This document shows positions 7,554 to 14,613 of a stretch of DNA of 14,613 bases, piece by piece; position 1 is the first letter of the stretch, and the number at the start of each line of letters is the position of its first letter. Below the pieces are notes generated by a model. It saw only the letters and a program-made list of their open reading frames with translations, was not told where the DNA came from and searched no databases. The DNA comes from Methanobacteriota archaeon. GTDB taxonomy: Archaea; Thermoplasmatota; Poseidoniia; Poseidoniales; Poseidoniaceae. The DNA lies in contig JABGWN010000017.1 of NCBI GenBank assembly GCA_018645535.1, forward strand, positions 1 to 14,613, given 5' to 3'. The translations under genes were made by a program, and so were the position numbers.

Positions 7554-8261
7554 ATGACTGCGGAAGAAAACATCAATCCATTTGAAAAATCGATGGATTT
7601 TCTCCGTGATGTTTGTAAAATGGATAACTTCCATTGGGTAGAAACTGATTCAGAAGGAGAAATCAAAGTACGGATCAAGGGTACTTCTGGAAGACACTAT
7701 GAAGTGAGAGGTAAGCAATTACACCCTCACCAATCTCTGAGTGCGCACTCTAGAAGAAAAACATGGAGTACCTCAGTTGTTGGAGCGGCCTGGAAAAAAG
7801 ATTTGACTTCAAAGAATTCAGATTTTATTGTCAACCTTTGCCTGAACATCAATGAACGAAAAACCCATCTTCCAATTGGCGACAAATTGGCTTCGCTCGC
7901 ACTTAGCCTACGAAATGACATTGAATTGGCGATGGACATTCCTCTCGTTGCTCAATTCATTGTATGTCCTCGAAACAAGTTGGAACATATTTTCACGTTC
8001 CAAGATGAAATGATAGTCACCCAGGACATGATTGACATGAGCGATGATGAGGAAGAAGAAATGGATTGGGAAGAGGAGGAAGAATACTTCAACTCGATTC
8101 AGGTTCTTGATATCGAAGGAGATATCGTTGATTTTGATCATAATATTGAACAGGCCGAAGAGAGCATCCTTCCCGATCTAAATAGAGCAGAAGATTTGGT
8201 TGATCATTTAGTAAGAGCCTTCGATATTCAAGAAGATCGACGAACTAGAGGTTCTTCGTAA
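7554..8261 (+). CDS. Unrecognised acidic cytosolic protein
   Basis: I do not recognise this 235-residue protein. It has no signal peptide, membrane segment or cysteine cluster. Residues 1-150 look like a mixed alpha/beta globular domain, with features such as KVRIKGTSGRHYEVRG (38-53), a Lys/Arg/His-rich part around 54-87, strands near 91-98 and a helix near 110-127. Residues 163-178 are almost entirely Asp/Glu, followed by a strand-like segment (SIQVLDIEGDIVDF) and a terminal amphipathic helix (about 210-225) ending in a short basic tail. The ATG at 7554 is preferred. The frame is open to 7476, but those 26 residues are unlike the rest and would overlap the divergent gene's start. The last 17 bases overlap the convergent acyl-CoA dehydrogenase gene. 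The basic-then-acidic layout could suit a nucleic-acid-associated or chaperone-like partner, but nothing in the sequence proves this. Confidence 0.85.
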   Translation: MTAEENINPFEKSMDFLRDVCKMDNFHWVETDSEGEIKVRIKGTSGRHYEVRGKQLHPHQSLSAHSRRKTWSTSVVGAAWKKDLTSKNSDFIVNLCLNINERKTHLPIGDKLASLALSLRNDIELAMDIPLVAQFIVCPRNKLEHIFTFQDEMIVTQDMIDMSDDEEEEMDWEEEEEYFNSIQVLDIEGDIVDFDHNIEQAEESILPDLNRAEDLVDHLVRAFDIQEDRRTRGSS

Positions 8262-9393
8262 TTTCACGACCAATAATCATGCGTTGAACTTGACTGCTTC
8301 CTTCGTAGATTTGCATGACCTTTGCTGCTCTCATCAAACGAGCAACTGGATACTCTTCTGAGTAACCATATCCGCCATAGACTTGTACGGCATCAGTTGA
8401 GATTTTCATAGCCGCATCAGAAGCAAATCGCTTTGCGTGGGCTGCTGATTCTGTGTTTTTAACCCCGACATCTGCTTCCGAAGCAGACTTCCAAGTAAGC
8501 ATACGGCTGGCTTCAATATCGGTTTTCATATCTGCCAACATGAATTGTATTGCTTGATGCTGGTGAAGGGGCTTGCCGAATGTTTGTCGCTCATTACTGT
8601 ATTGCAAAGCATGCTCATAAGCAGCTCTGGACAATCCTGTTGCATGTGCAGCAATGTTTGGTCGGCTCAAGTCAAAGGCACTCATTGCATTCATCCAACC
8701 ACCCGATTCGCTTTCACCGACGAGTTGGTTGGCAGGAATTCGTACATTATCAAACGAAATACTACGGGTGTCACTGCATCTTTGGCCCATATTGGTTTCT
8801 TTCTTTCCAAGCGAAAGACCTTCTCTGTTGGATTCAACAATAAAACCTGACATTCCTCTGTAGCCAGCATCAGGATCGGTCTTAGCAAGAACGAAGAAAA
8901 AGTCGGCATATCCTGCACCAGTAATCCACATCTTTGATCCGTTAATGACGTATTCATCTCCGTCTCTCACCGCGGTGGTTTTGATCGCTGCAACATCAGA
9001 GCCTGCACCAGGTTCTGTAACGGCATAGGAGGCGAGAGCGCCTTCTTCAGCAACCTTTCGCAGCCAAATCTCCTTCTGAGCCTCAGTTGCGCCTGTTATG
9101 ATTGGAGCGCAAGCAAGAGCGGTTGCATAAGCAGCAGTAGCAAAACCAGGATCTCCCCATGCAAGTTCTTCATTGACGAGTACTTCTTCCATGCAGCCTA
9201 GTCCAGGCCCGCCGTATTTCTCTGGAATGTGGAGATTGAGTAATCCCATCTCATGAGCCATTTGGATGACTTCTTTTGGGTAAACGGATTCTTCATCCCA
9301 ATGCTCTGCGTGAGGGCGTATTTCATCCACTGCAAATTCATGAGCAAGTTCACGAAGCATCTCTTGCATTTCATCGAGTTGGAAGTCGACCAT
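8245..9393 (-). CDS. Acyl-CoA dehydrogenase (FAD)
   Basis: Catalyses alpha,beta-dehydrogenation of an acyl-CoA, passing electrons to an electron-transfer flavoprotein, in fatty-acid or branched-chain amino-acid oxidation. The 382 residues match the family's usual length. The N-terminal helical domain opens with MVDFQLDEMQEML. The FAD-binding signature YAVTEPGAGSD is at 123-133, MWITGA is at 155-160, RQTFGKPL is at 269-276, and QVYGGYGYSEEYPV precedes the catalytic base. That base is Glu364 in QIYEGSSQVQR, placed as in medium- and short-chain enzymes. The ATG at 9393 is chosen over a TTG at 9411 because family proteins start here and a TATA-like box lies 21-28 bases upstream. The exchanger gene lies 46 bases upstream on the same strand. 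The 3' end overlaps the acidic protein gene by 17 bases. Chain-length specificity cannot be read by eye. Confidence 0.96.
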   Translation of the reverse strand: MVDFQLDEMQEMLRELAHEFAVDEIRPHAEHWDEESVYPKEVIQMAHEMGLLNLHIPEKYGGPGLGCMEEVLVNEELAWGDPGFATAAYATALACAPIITGATEAQKEIWLRKVAEEGALASYAVTEPGAGSDVAAIKTTAVRDGDEYVINGSKMWITGAGYADFFFVLAKTDPDAGYRGMSGFIVESNREGLSLGKKETNMGQRCSDTRSISFDNVRIPANQLVGESESGGWMNAMSAFDLSRPNIAAHATGLSRAAYEHALQYSNERQTFGKPLHQHQAIQFMLADMKTDIEASRMLTWKSASEADVGVKNTESAAHAKRFASDAAMKISTDAVQVYGGYGYSEEYPVARLMRAAKVMQIYEGSSQVQRMIIGREITKNL

Positions 9394-9413
9394 GTCAACC
9401 CCACAGAGCAACC

Positions 9414-9421
9414 AAACATAA
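9414..9421 (-). promoter_or_regulatory. TATA-like box before the acyl-CoA dehydrogenase
   Basis: On the minus strand TTATGTTT lies 21-28 bases before the ATG at 9393. It suggests that this gene has its own promoter in the 46-base gap after the exchanger gene and gives a leaderless mRNA. No Shine-Dalgarno sequence is seen before the ATG. Confidence 0.35.
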
Positions 9422-9439
9422 GTCTTGATTTTGTTTCAA

Positions 9440-10543
9440 CTAACGGTTGAGTTGTAAAACGACCAAGAAGACAAGGTAGAATAAAGCCAAACATGCGCCT
9501 TCCCAACGCTCAAATCTGTAACTCCTACGCATGAAAATCAAGGCTAGAAGAACACCTAAAACTGTTGCAGGAGCAATAATCTCCATTGTAAGGCCATTGT
9601 CGGCTTTGCTGATGGATAGTGGATGAATCATTGAAGCTATACCAATAGAGAGGAGGGGATCTGTTATGTTTGAACCAATGAGCGTTCCAATCGCAACACC
9701 CTCACTCCTCTTGGCAGCCATCAATGCGATTGTTAGTTCAGGTAGGGAAGTACCGATACCAGAAACAGTCGTACCCACTACGGAATGAGGTACGTTGAGT
9801 TCTAGCGCTAAATGGCAGGCCTTATCGACGAGGATGTTCGCAGCATATATGGCAAAACCAAGACCTAAAATGATCATAATTGTGTATGCTGCAGAACTCC
9901 AATTGGATCCTTTAATCTCATATTCGCCTGCATCTTCAACTTCCTCAAGACGTATCGCCTCTCTTTTCATCAAAAGCCAGACAATGTATGTTACGTACAA
10001 TGTGGAAAGAATCGCTCCTTCCCAACGTTCAAGTGTATTGTTTGTCCATACAAAGAAGAGGAGTAAAAGTACCGATAAAAGCATGATAATTCCGTCTCTA
10101 TTTAGCCAAGAGGGACGGACTTTCACAGACTTCGTCATCACAACAATCCCTAGGATGAGAGTTATCTGGACCAAAACAGAACCAAGAATACTCCCTATGG
10201 CAAAATCCGCTGATCCTACGGTATCGTCAGCTGCATCGAGAGCTGCAGAACTTGTTACGAGAATTTCTGGAAGGGAGGTTCCAATAGAAACAATTGTCAA
10301 TCCAATAACAATCTCAGCGATTCCTGCCCTACGAGCTAACCCTTTTGCTCCTTCAATAAAGAAATCTGCACTGGTAACCAACAGGCCAAGCGAAAGCAGA
10401 AGAATGAACCCCATAACGTACATCGAATTATCAGTTGTAATATATTCTGCTAACAGGATGCCAATGAACAAAGCGCCAGTGATGAGCATTGCATTGAAGT
10501 GGATAAGTTGAGGAATCCCCATCAACTCATCCTTTTGCTGCAT
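9440..10543 (-). CDS. CaCA-family cation exchanger (Na+/Ca2+ exchanger type)
   Basis: Inner-membrane antiporter of the YrbG/NCX_Mj type, exchanging Ca2+ or a similar cation for Na+ or H+. Its 367 residues form two inverted repeats of about five helices. Each repeat carries an alpha motif: GLTIVSIGTSLPE at 81-93 followed by AIGSILGSVLVQ at 115-126, and GTTVSGIGTSLPE at 257-269 followed by AIGTLIGSNITD at 284-295. The ion-binding Glu93 and Glu269 are present. Asp295 matches NCX_Mj Asp240, but the equivalent of Asn81 is Gln126. A charged loop at about 193-215 (EEVEDAGEYE) joins the halves. An extra N-terminal helix (about 18-33) precedes the first repeat. The ATG at 10543 is used, and one at 10522 is possible. 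AGGAAAG before the ATG is a weak ribosome-site candidate. Confidence 0.93.
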   Translation of the reverse strand: MQQKDELMGIPQLIHFNAMLITGALFIGILLAEYITTDNSMYVMGFILLLSLGLLVTSADFFIEGAKGLARRAGIAEIVIGLTIVSIGTSLPEILVTSSAALDAADDTVGSADFAIGSILGSVLVQITLILGIVVMTKSVKVRPSWLNRDGIIMLLSVLLLLFFVWTNNTLERWEGAILSTLYVTYIVWLLMKREAIRLEEVEDAGEYEIKGSNWSSAAYTIMIILGLGFAIYAANILVDKACHLALELNVPHSVVGTTVSGIGTSLPELTIALMAAKRSEGVAIGTLIGSNITDPLLSIGIASMIHPLSISKADNGLTMEIIAPATVLGVLLALIFMRRSYRFERWEGACLALFYLVFLVVLQLNR

Positions 10544-10627
10544 AATCTTTCCTACGCATCATGGGTTTTCATGCTTCTGCCAATCTTCTTCGATAACATC
10601 AAGTTCTGAATAGAATTCGTCCTGACG
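10544..10627. other. Divergent spacer between exchanger and aquaporin genes
   Basis: This 84-base spacer must hold both promoters. I see no convincing TATA box at the -21 to -30 position for either gene. Read on the minus strand in the exchanger's own frame it encodes a coding-like peptide (EFYSELDVIEEDWQKHENP) ending in TGA 15 bases before the exchanger ATG. That frame has no usable start codon and is closed by TAA at 10654-10652. Confidence 0.5.
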
Positions 10628-11242
10628 ATGTGGAAGCGAGGTGCAGTCGAGTTAATCGGCACCTTCACCATGGTCTTCGTCGGTTGTGGTAGCGTTGCAC
10701 TCAATCGATCATCCCTCGAAATATCTCTTGCCTTTGGCCTCATTGTTGGCCTCATGATCCTATCACTTGGAAGATTCTCTGGTGCCCACATCAATCCAGC
10801 TGTGTCCATCGCTTTCTGGAGACGAGGTGACCTTTCGAACAAGGACACTATTTCTCACGTCGTTGGTCAGTTATGCGGAGGCCTATTAGCAGGATTCTTT
10901 CTTGACGGGGCTGGACCTACGCTACGAAATCAAAATACATCATGGACTGGACTGATAGCCATCGAAATAGGAATTACATTCCTTCTGATGGCCTCAATTC
11001 TTCTCATCATCCGAAAAACTGACAATTGGCTTCCAATTGCAGTCGTGGTAGGTGCAGCAGTAGCCGTTTTGGCATTCATCTTTGGAGAATATACCGGTGC
11101 AAGTATGAATCCTGCCCGTACATTTGGCCCGAACTTGTTTTCTGGTGATGCTGCAATCATTCCAATTTATTGGTTAACAACAACCCTTGGGGCTTGTCTT
11201 GCTGTTTGGCTTGAAGCCCTTATCCCATCAAAGACTGAATAA
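10628..11242 (+). CDS. Aquaporin / MIP-family channel
   Basis: Membrane channel for water or small neutral solutes. The protein is 204 residues, shorter than AqpZ or AqpM (about 230-246) because the loops are trimmed. It opens with the family pattern AVELIGTFTMVFVGCGSVAL (6-25). Both NPA boxes are intact, in AHINPAVS (53-60) and ASMNPART (158-165), and six hydrophobic segments are visible. By ungapped alignment to AqpZ the selectivity filter would be Phe36, Ala149, Ala158 and Arg164. His and Thr of the strict water channel are replaced by alanine, which suggests a wider pore. The ATG at 10628 gives a normal family N-terminus. It is divergent from the exchanger gene (84-base spacer), and its last 23 bases overlap the convergent E1 gene. 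Identification is firm and the solute is inferred. Confidence 0.95.
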   Translation: MWKRGAVELIGTFTMVFVGCGSVALNRSSLEISLAFGLIVGLMILSLGRFSGAHINPAVSIAFWRRGDLSNKDTISHVVGQLCGGLLAGFFLDGAGPTLRNQNTSWTGLIAIEIGITFLLMASILLIIRKTDNWLPIAVVVGAAVAVLAFIFGEYTGASMNPARTFGPNLFSGDAAIIPIYWLTTTLGACLAVWLEALIPSKTE

Positions 11243-13805
11243 CCTTAATCACGTGTTCAATCGAAGGAATTGTGTGGTTTTCCAGCGGTGGAGAGAACGG
11301 TACTGGAGTGTCTAATGCTCCAATAACGACTGGCTGTGCTTCCAGTTGATAGAACGTAGATTCCAAAATTTGGGACTGGATTGTATGACCTAAACCACCA
11401 TGCCATTGTCCCTCTTGAAGAACAACTAGTCTACCGGTTTTCTGTACTGAAGCAATGCAAGTTTCTTTGTCAAAAGGAATGATTGTGCGAAGGTCAATGA
11501 CTTCAAGTTCCACGCCATCTTTTGATAAATTCTCTGCGACTTGTTTGGCGAGGTGAACCATTGCCCCCCATGTTACGAGTGTAAGATCTTTTCCTTCTCG
11601 TATGACTGAGGCTTTACCTATCGAATGTCGTTCTCCATTTGAAATGGATTCATGAACAGATGCTGTGTCGACTATCTGATTGATATTCTGGCCCCATCCT
11701 GTAAGACCTCCTCGAAGACCATACAATCCAATATGTTCCAAGAATAGAACTGGATCATCGAGATGTGCGGCTTCGACGAGTAATTCGTAAGCTGCTTGTG
11801 GAGTCGCTGGTGCGAGTACAACGAAGCCTGGGTCGTTCGCAAACCATGATTCGATCATATTTGCATGGAAAGGACCCGAACGGGTGCGGGCACCAAGAGG
11901 GATTCGGACTGTCATTGGACAATCAGCACCCCAGCGCCAGCGAAGCATTGCTGCATTGTTGATCAATGCATTAAATCCGAGCGCTGCAAAGCCTCCAAAT
12001 TGAATTTCAACCATTGGACGCATGCCTGATAGAGCTGCACCAACGCCAGTATGAACAATCATCGCCTCACAGAGAGGCATGTCAACGAGTTTCTCTTGAT
12101 GACCTGCGTTCTTAAGAGCCATATTCATTCCAAACGCTCCGGCAACCTCCATGTCTTCTCCGATAAACACACAATCATCACCATATCGATTTGCAATATC
12201 GACCATCGCTTGTTGGATGGCTCGAGCATAGGTCCAACCACCAGATTCAACGTATTCAATCGGTTCAACATTTGAATTTACTTCAACGACTGAAGGTGAT
12301 ATTAGGGCATCGATTTGGTCTTGATGTGTCCTTGCATCGTGAATTGTGGTGATGCCTTTCGTTACAGTTTCAGGTTCTGGCCAAGCCATTTCTTCTACAT
12401 CTGAACGCGCATTGTCTACACGAAGTTGTTCCTCTTTTTCCATTCCTTCAAGTTCGCTTTCTTCGACACCCAAGGTGAGTAAGAGTTCTCGGTGAGTTGG
12501 TAGGGGGTCTTTTGCAGCCCAATACTCAAGCAATGCTCGGTCTACATATCCAGGCGGAGTACCTGTTTCTGAACCAAGATACAAGTCATCATGATGATGT
12601 GCATGACCGCAACCTCGCATCGTCTCAACATGAACCATCGTTGGACCACCGCCTTCCATACTGAATTCACGGGCTGTAGCGACACTTGCATGCCACGCAG
12701 CAGGGTCGGAACCATCGATTGTCCAAGCAGGGAAGCCCATAGCCACTGCTTTATCCGCCCAAAGTTCAACACCAGATTGATTCGCAGGAGGTGTGTCCAA
12801 TGCAATTTGATTATTTTGAAGAACGTAACATATTGGTAGACCACGAGCGCCTGCGAGATTCAAAGATTCCCAATATTCTCCTGAAGAGGAGGCTCCTTCC
12901 CCGATACAAGCAACGTGAAAACGATCAAGTTCTTGTTTCCAAGCAGCAAATGCAAGCCCTGTCATTGTTGCACTAGCAATGGGTAAAGGAGCGGTCGGAG
13001 GTAAGACTCCAACATGCCATGCACCTATGTGCAAATCTCGGCCACCTGCCCCTTCATGCCCACCATTTTGATTTGAATCTGCTTTGCCCATTTGAGCAGC
13101 CATAACATCGACAACGGTGTCACCCATTGCAAGTGCAAGGCCTACATCGCGAATCATTGGAGCAACGAGGTCACCATCATATCCGTTACCGGGGGTGTGA
13201 TCTTTATTCGGTTCATCTGTCTTGTTTAATGCAGTTGCGATTGCTACAACCCCTTCCTGCCATGTTGATCGGAACCCTTTTCCTCCGAATCTTGAACCAT
13301 CTGGAGTTTCCATTCCGGAGAAGAAAACGTCTTTGAGGTGAGCATCCATTGCACGTGTTCGTGTCATCATACGTTGCCATTCCATTCTATTCTCCATGGA
13401 AGTCGACATGTAATGAGCCAAACGACGAAAGCAAAGGCGTATATCGATTATGATATGATTTAATCGACGATCAAGGTGCTCGTTTATGCTTCGACGAGGC
13501 ATTACTTCATCATCCAAAATAGGCTTGATTTTATGTTCGTTTTGAGCTGCAAATCCCTTTTTGAAAGCCTTAACAAAGCGCTCAGAGAAAGAATGCCATG
13601 ATTCTCCATCAAAGGATTGTTGACCATCAACATGGAGATGATCCCATACATTTGCAGCGAGGAATATATGCCCTTCATGACGTTCCGCAAAGAAGCGCAT
13701 CACTTCTGCACGAGCAGCATCGATGAGCAACGGTTGCGTGAAAACGCGTGCTGATTTAGGAGCCCAATCGGCACCATAAATTGTTGGAAGTGTTCCTTGT
13801 GACAT
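11220..13805 (-). CDS. Fused alpha-beta E1 subunit of a 2-oxoacid dehydrogenase
   Basis: Thiamine-diphosphate E1 that decarboxylates a 2-oxoacid (branched-chain or pyruvate type) and acylates lipoyl-E2. From the chosen ATG it has 861 residues in four parts: an unrecognised N-terminal extension (1 to about 135), E1-alpha (about 138-435), a charged linker (about 440-515) and E1-beta (about 520-861). The ThDP/Mg motif is GEGASSSGEYWESLN starting at 302, with Asn331-Asn332 closing it. GEG rather than GDG is also seen in branched-chain E1-alpha. E1-beta shows FIGEDMEVAGAFG, VDMPLCE with catalytic-type Glu580, EIQFGGF and His647 in GPFHANMIE. The ATG at 13865 would add 20 basic, unconserved residues. 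13805 is preferred, but the G-rich bases before it (GGGGGCGGGGT) leave this open. It stands alone with no E2 or E3 gene nearby, and its 3' end overlaps the aquaporin gene by 23 bases. Confidence 0.92.
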   Translation of the reverse strand: MSQGTLPTIYGADWAPKSARVFTQPLLIDAARAEVMRFFAERHEGHIFLAANVWDHLHVDGQQSFDGESWHSFSERFVKAFKKGFAAQNEHKIKPILDDEVMPRRSINEHLDRRLNHIIIDIRLCFRRLAHYMSTSMENRMEWQRMMTRTRAMDAHLKDVFFSGMETPDGSRFGGKGFRSTWQEGVVAIATALNKTDEPNKDHTPGNGYDGDLVAPMIRDVGLALAMGDTVVDVMAAQMGKADSNQNGGHEGAGGRDLHIGAWHVGVLPPTAPLPIASATMTGLAFAAWKQELDRFHVACIGEGASSSGEYWESLNLAGARGLPICYVLQNNQIALDTPPANQSGVELWADKAVAMGFPAWTIDGSDPAAWHASVATAREFSMEGGGPTMVHVETMRGCGHAHHHDDLYLGSETGTPPGYVDRALLEYWAAKDPLPTHRELLLTLGVEESELEGMEKEEQLRVDNARSDVEEMAWPEPETVTKGITTIHDARTHQDQIDALISPSVVEVNSNVEPIEYVESGGWTYARAIQQAMVDIANRYGDDCVFIGEDMEVAGAFGMNMALKNAGHQEKLVDMPLCEAMIVHTGVGAALSGMRPMVEIQFGGFAALGFNALINNAAMLRWRWGADCPMTVRIPLGARTRSGPFHANMIESWFANDPGFVVLAPATPQAAYELLVEAAHLDDPVLFLEHIGLYGLRGGLTGWGQNINQIVDTASVHESISNGERHSIGKASVIREGKDLTLVTWGAMVHLAKQVAENLSKDGVELEVIDLRTIIPFDKETCIASVQKTGRLVVLQEGQWHGGLGHTIQSQILESTFYQLEAQPVVIGALDTPVPFSPPLENHTIPSIEHVIKVIQSLMG

Positions 13806-13867
13806 ACCCCGCCCCCGTCTCTGCGAAGGTCGCCTAAGTTTCAATGCTATGGATTGACTCCACATTC

Positions 13868-13874
13868 AAAAAAA
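13868..13874 (-). terminator. Oligo-T tract just after the VTT gene
   Basis: On the minus strand the stop codon TAA at 13880-13878 is followed by TCC and seven T residues. Archaeal RNA polymerase terminates at such U-tracts without needing a hairpin, and none is seen here. If active, it would separate the membrane protein gene from the E1 gene downstream. The A/T run may also be chance. Confidence 0.35.
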
Positions 13875-13877
13875 GGA

Positions 13878-14588
13878 TTATTCTTCTTCGCCAATGGATT
13901 CTCTAAGAACTCGAATCGAGGTCCTTGTAACAATTACAGTGACAATTACGGTTGCAACTATGCCAAGTAGGAGCATGAACAGACCAAGTGGGGAATTACC
14001 TAATCCACCCATCCCAGACCGACTCAAAGCAATTGAACCAAGTGCGTGTCCGTAATATGCATAAATCAAACAATAGATAAGACTGGACGTGTTTGAAAGC
14101 AAGAACACTCGTAACGAAACTGGAGTAGCCGACATGATGTAATTAAGCCACTCATCGGGAAGAATCGGGGACAAGCGAACGAGTACTGAGATTTTCATTG
14201 CGTCTTGATCAAGAGCTTTCTCAATATTTTGCATTCGTACATCGTTTTGAATTGATGCTTGGATTGATTCACGGAACATCCATCTGCCCAAGACAAAGGC
14301 GATGAGACCTCCTATCATCGAAGCAACGAAGTTAACCAATGCTGCTATCCAGAATGGGAATATCGCTCCAGCACCAATCTTTACAAACGGAGTAGGCAAT
14401 AACAAAACGATTGCTAAAGATAGCATAATGGTGAATAAGAAAGGACCCCATAGTCCAAATCCTTTGAACCATTCAATGATTTCAGAGGCGTCTTTAAACA
14501 AAAAATATCCTGCCACTACGCAGATAAAAAGTACGACTACTCCTAATACAGCCCTCCATCTATAGAGATTTGGTTGTTGCTCTTTCAT
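13878..14588 (-). CDS. TVP38/TMEM64 (VTT/DedA-like) membrane protein
   Basis: Polytopic membrane protein of 236 residues from the SNARE-associated/VTT superfamily. Relatives are implicated in lipid scrambling or flipping and membrane homeostasis, but the exact activity of this one is unknown. The N-terminal helix spans about 13-31. The VTT core shows LLLPTPFVKIGAGAIFPFW (62-80), a Gly-rich helix ending in FVLGR (98-102), VLVRLSPILPDEWLNYIMS (135-153) and a helix ending YYGHALGS (178-185). A last helix (about 201-221) precedes a charged tail (GEEE). The RLSPxxP and FxxGR elements place it in TVP38 rather than strict DedA. It lies upstream of the E1 gene on the same strand, with a T-tract just after its stop. 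Only 25 bases precede its ATG in the window, and its promoter is probably outside. Confidence 0.92.
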   Translation of the reverse strand: MKEQQPNLYRWRAVLGVVVLFICVVAGYFLFKDASEIIEWFKGFGLWGPFLFTIMLSLAIVLLLPTPFVKIGAGAIFPFWIAALVNFVASMIGGLIAFVLGRWMFRESIQASIQNDVRMQNIEKALDQDAMKISVLVRLSPILPDEWLNYIMSATPVSLRVFLLSNTSSLIYCLIYAYYGHALGSIALSRSGMGGLGNSPLGLFMLLLGIVATVIVTVIVTRTSIRVLRESIGEEE

Positions 14589-14613
14589 CTTCTGAAGGTT
14601 TTTCTGACCATCC

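Noticed and set aside
9795..10511. 238-codon plus-strand open frame opposite the exchanger gene
   Set aside because: The exchanger on the other strand has both alpha repeats intact. This frame has no family features and is an antisense shadow.
13806..13865. Basic 20-residue N-terminus (from ATG 13865) of E1 resembling an organelle-targeting peptide
   Set aside because: Gene density, overlaps and the lack of introns indicate a prokaryote. The segment is more simply explained as untranslated leader before the ATG at 13805.
1..14613. Search for CRISPR, toxin-antitoxin, restriction, phage, transposase, tRNA or rRNA elements
   Set aside because: No repeat-spacer pattern, terminal inverted repeats, integrase or transposase motifs, or cloverleaf-like or rRNA-like segments were seen. 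All long frames are explained by housekeeping or metabolic genes.

Overview
The window is very gene-dense, with ten protein genes, no RNA genes and no gap longer than about 120 bases. It looks like a chromosomal segment of a free-living, planktonic-type prokaryote of moderate GC. I lean towards a marine archaeon of the Poseidoniales (Marine Group II) kind. The reasons are the very large multi-pass membrane protein, the secreted subtilase beside a fatty-acid-type acyl-CoA dehydrogenase, the lack of Shine-Dalgarno sequences before most first genes, and TATA-like boxes about 21-30 bases before several start codons, as expected for leaderless archaeal transcripts. This assignment is an inference. 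A bacterial-type oligoribonuclease and a fused E1 enzyme argue for either horizontal transfer or a bacterial host.

Layout, left to right. Positions 2-2932 (+) hold the 3' part of a giant membrane protein that runs off the left edge. It meets, end to end with no spacer, a membrane-anchored subtilisin-like protease on the minus strand (2933 to about 4303). A divergent spacer leads to oligoribonuclease Orn (4374-4922, +). Next comes a minus-strand three-gene operon read right to left: a MobA/MocA-like nucleotidyltransferase (7488-6901), an XdhC/CoxI-family protein (6863-5997) and an Old Yellow Enzyme family flavoprotein (6012-4906). A second divergent spacer leads to an unrecognised acidic protein (7554-8261, +). 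An acyl-CoA dehydrogenase (9393-8245) and a CaCA-family cation exchanger (10543-9440) lie on the minus strand, followed by an aquaporin (10628-11242, +). The right end holds two minus-strand genes: a single-chain 2-oxoacid dehydrogenase E1 (about 13805-11220) and a TVP38/DedA-like membrane protein (14588-13878).

Functionally the window mixes carbon oxidation (acyl-CoA dehydrogenase, E1), extracellular proteolysis, ion and water movement, RNA turnover and molybdenum-cofactor maturation. The only clear multi-gene unit is the MocA-XdhC-OYE operon. It carries maturation factors for a molybdenum hydroxylase, but no such enzyme is encoded here. All four convergent gene pairs abut or overlap by 0, 17, 17 and 23 bases, so their mRNA 3' ends must be mutually antisense.

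I see no mobile element, CRISPR array, tRNA, rRNA or obvious defence system. The least explained parts are the giant membrane protein with its soluble tail, the roughly 135-residue N-terminal extension of the E1 enzyme, and the acidic protein at 7554-8261.
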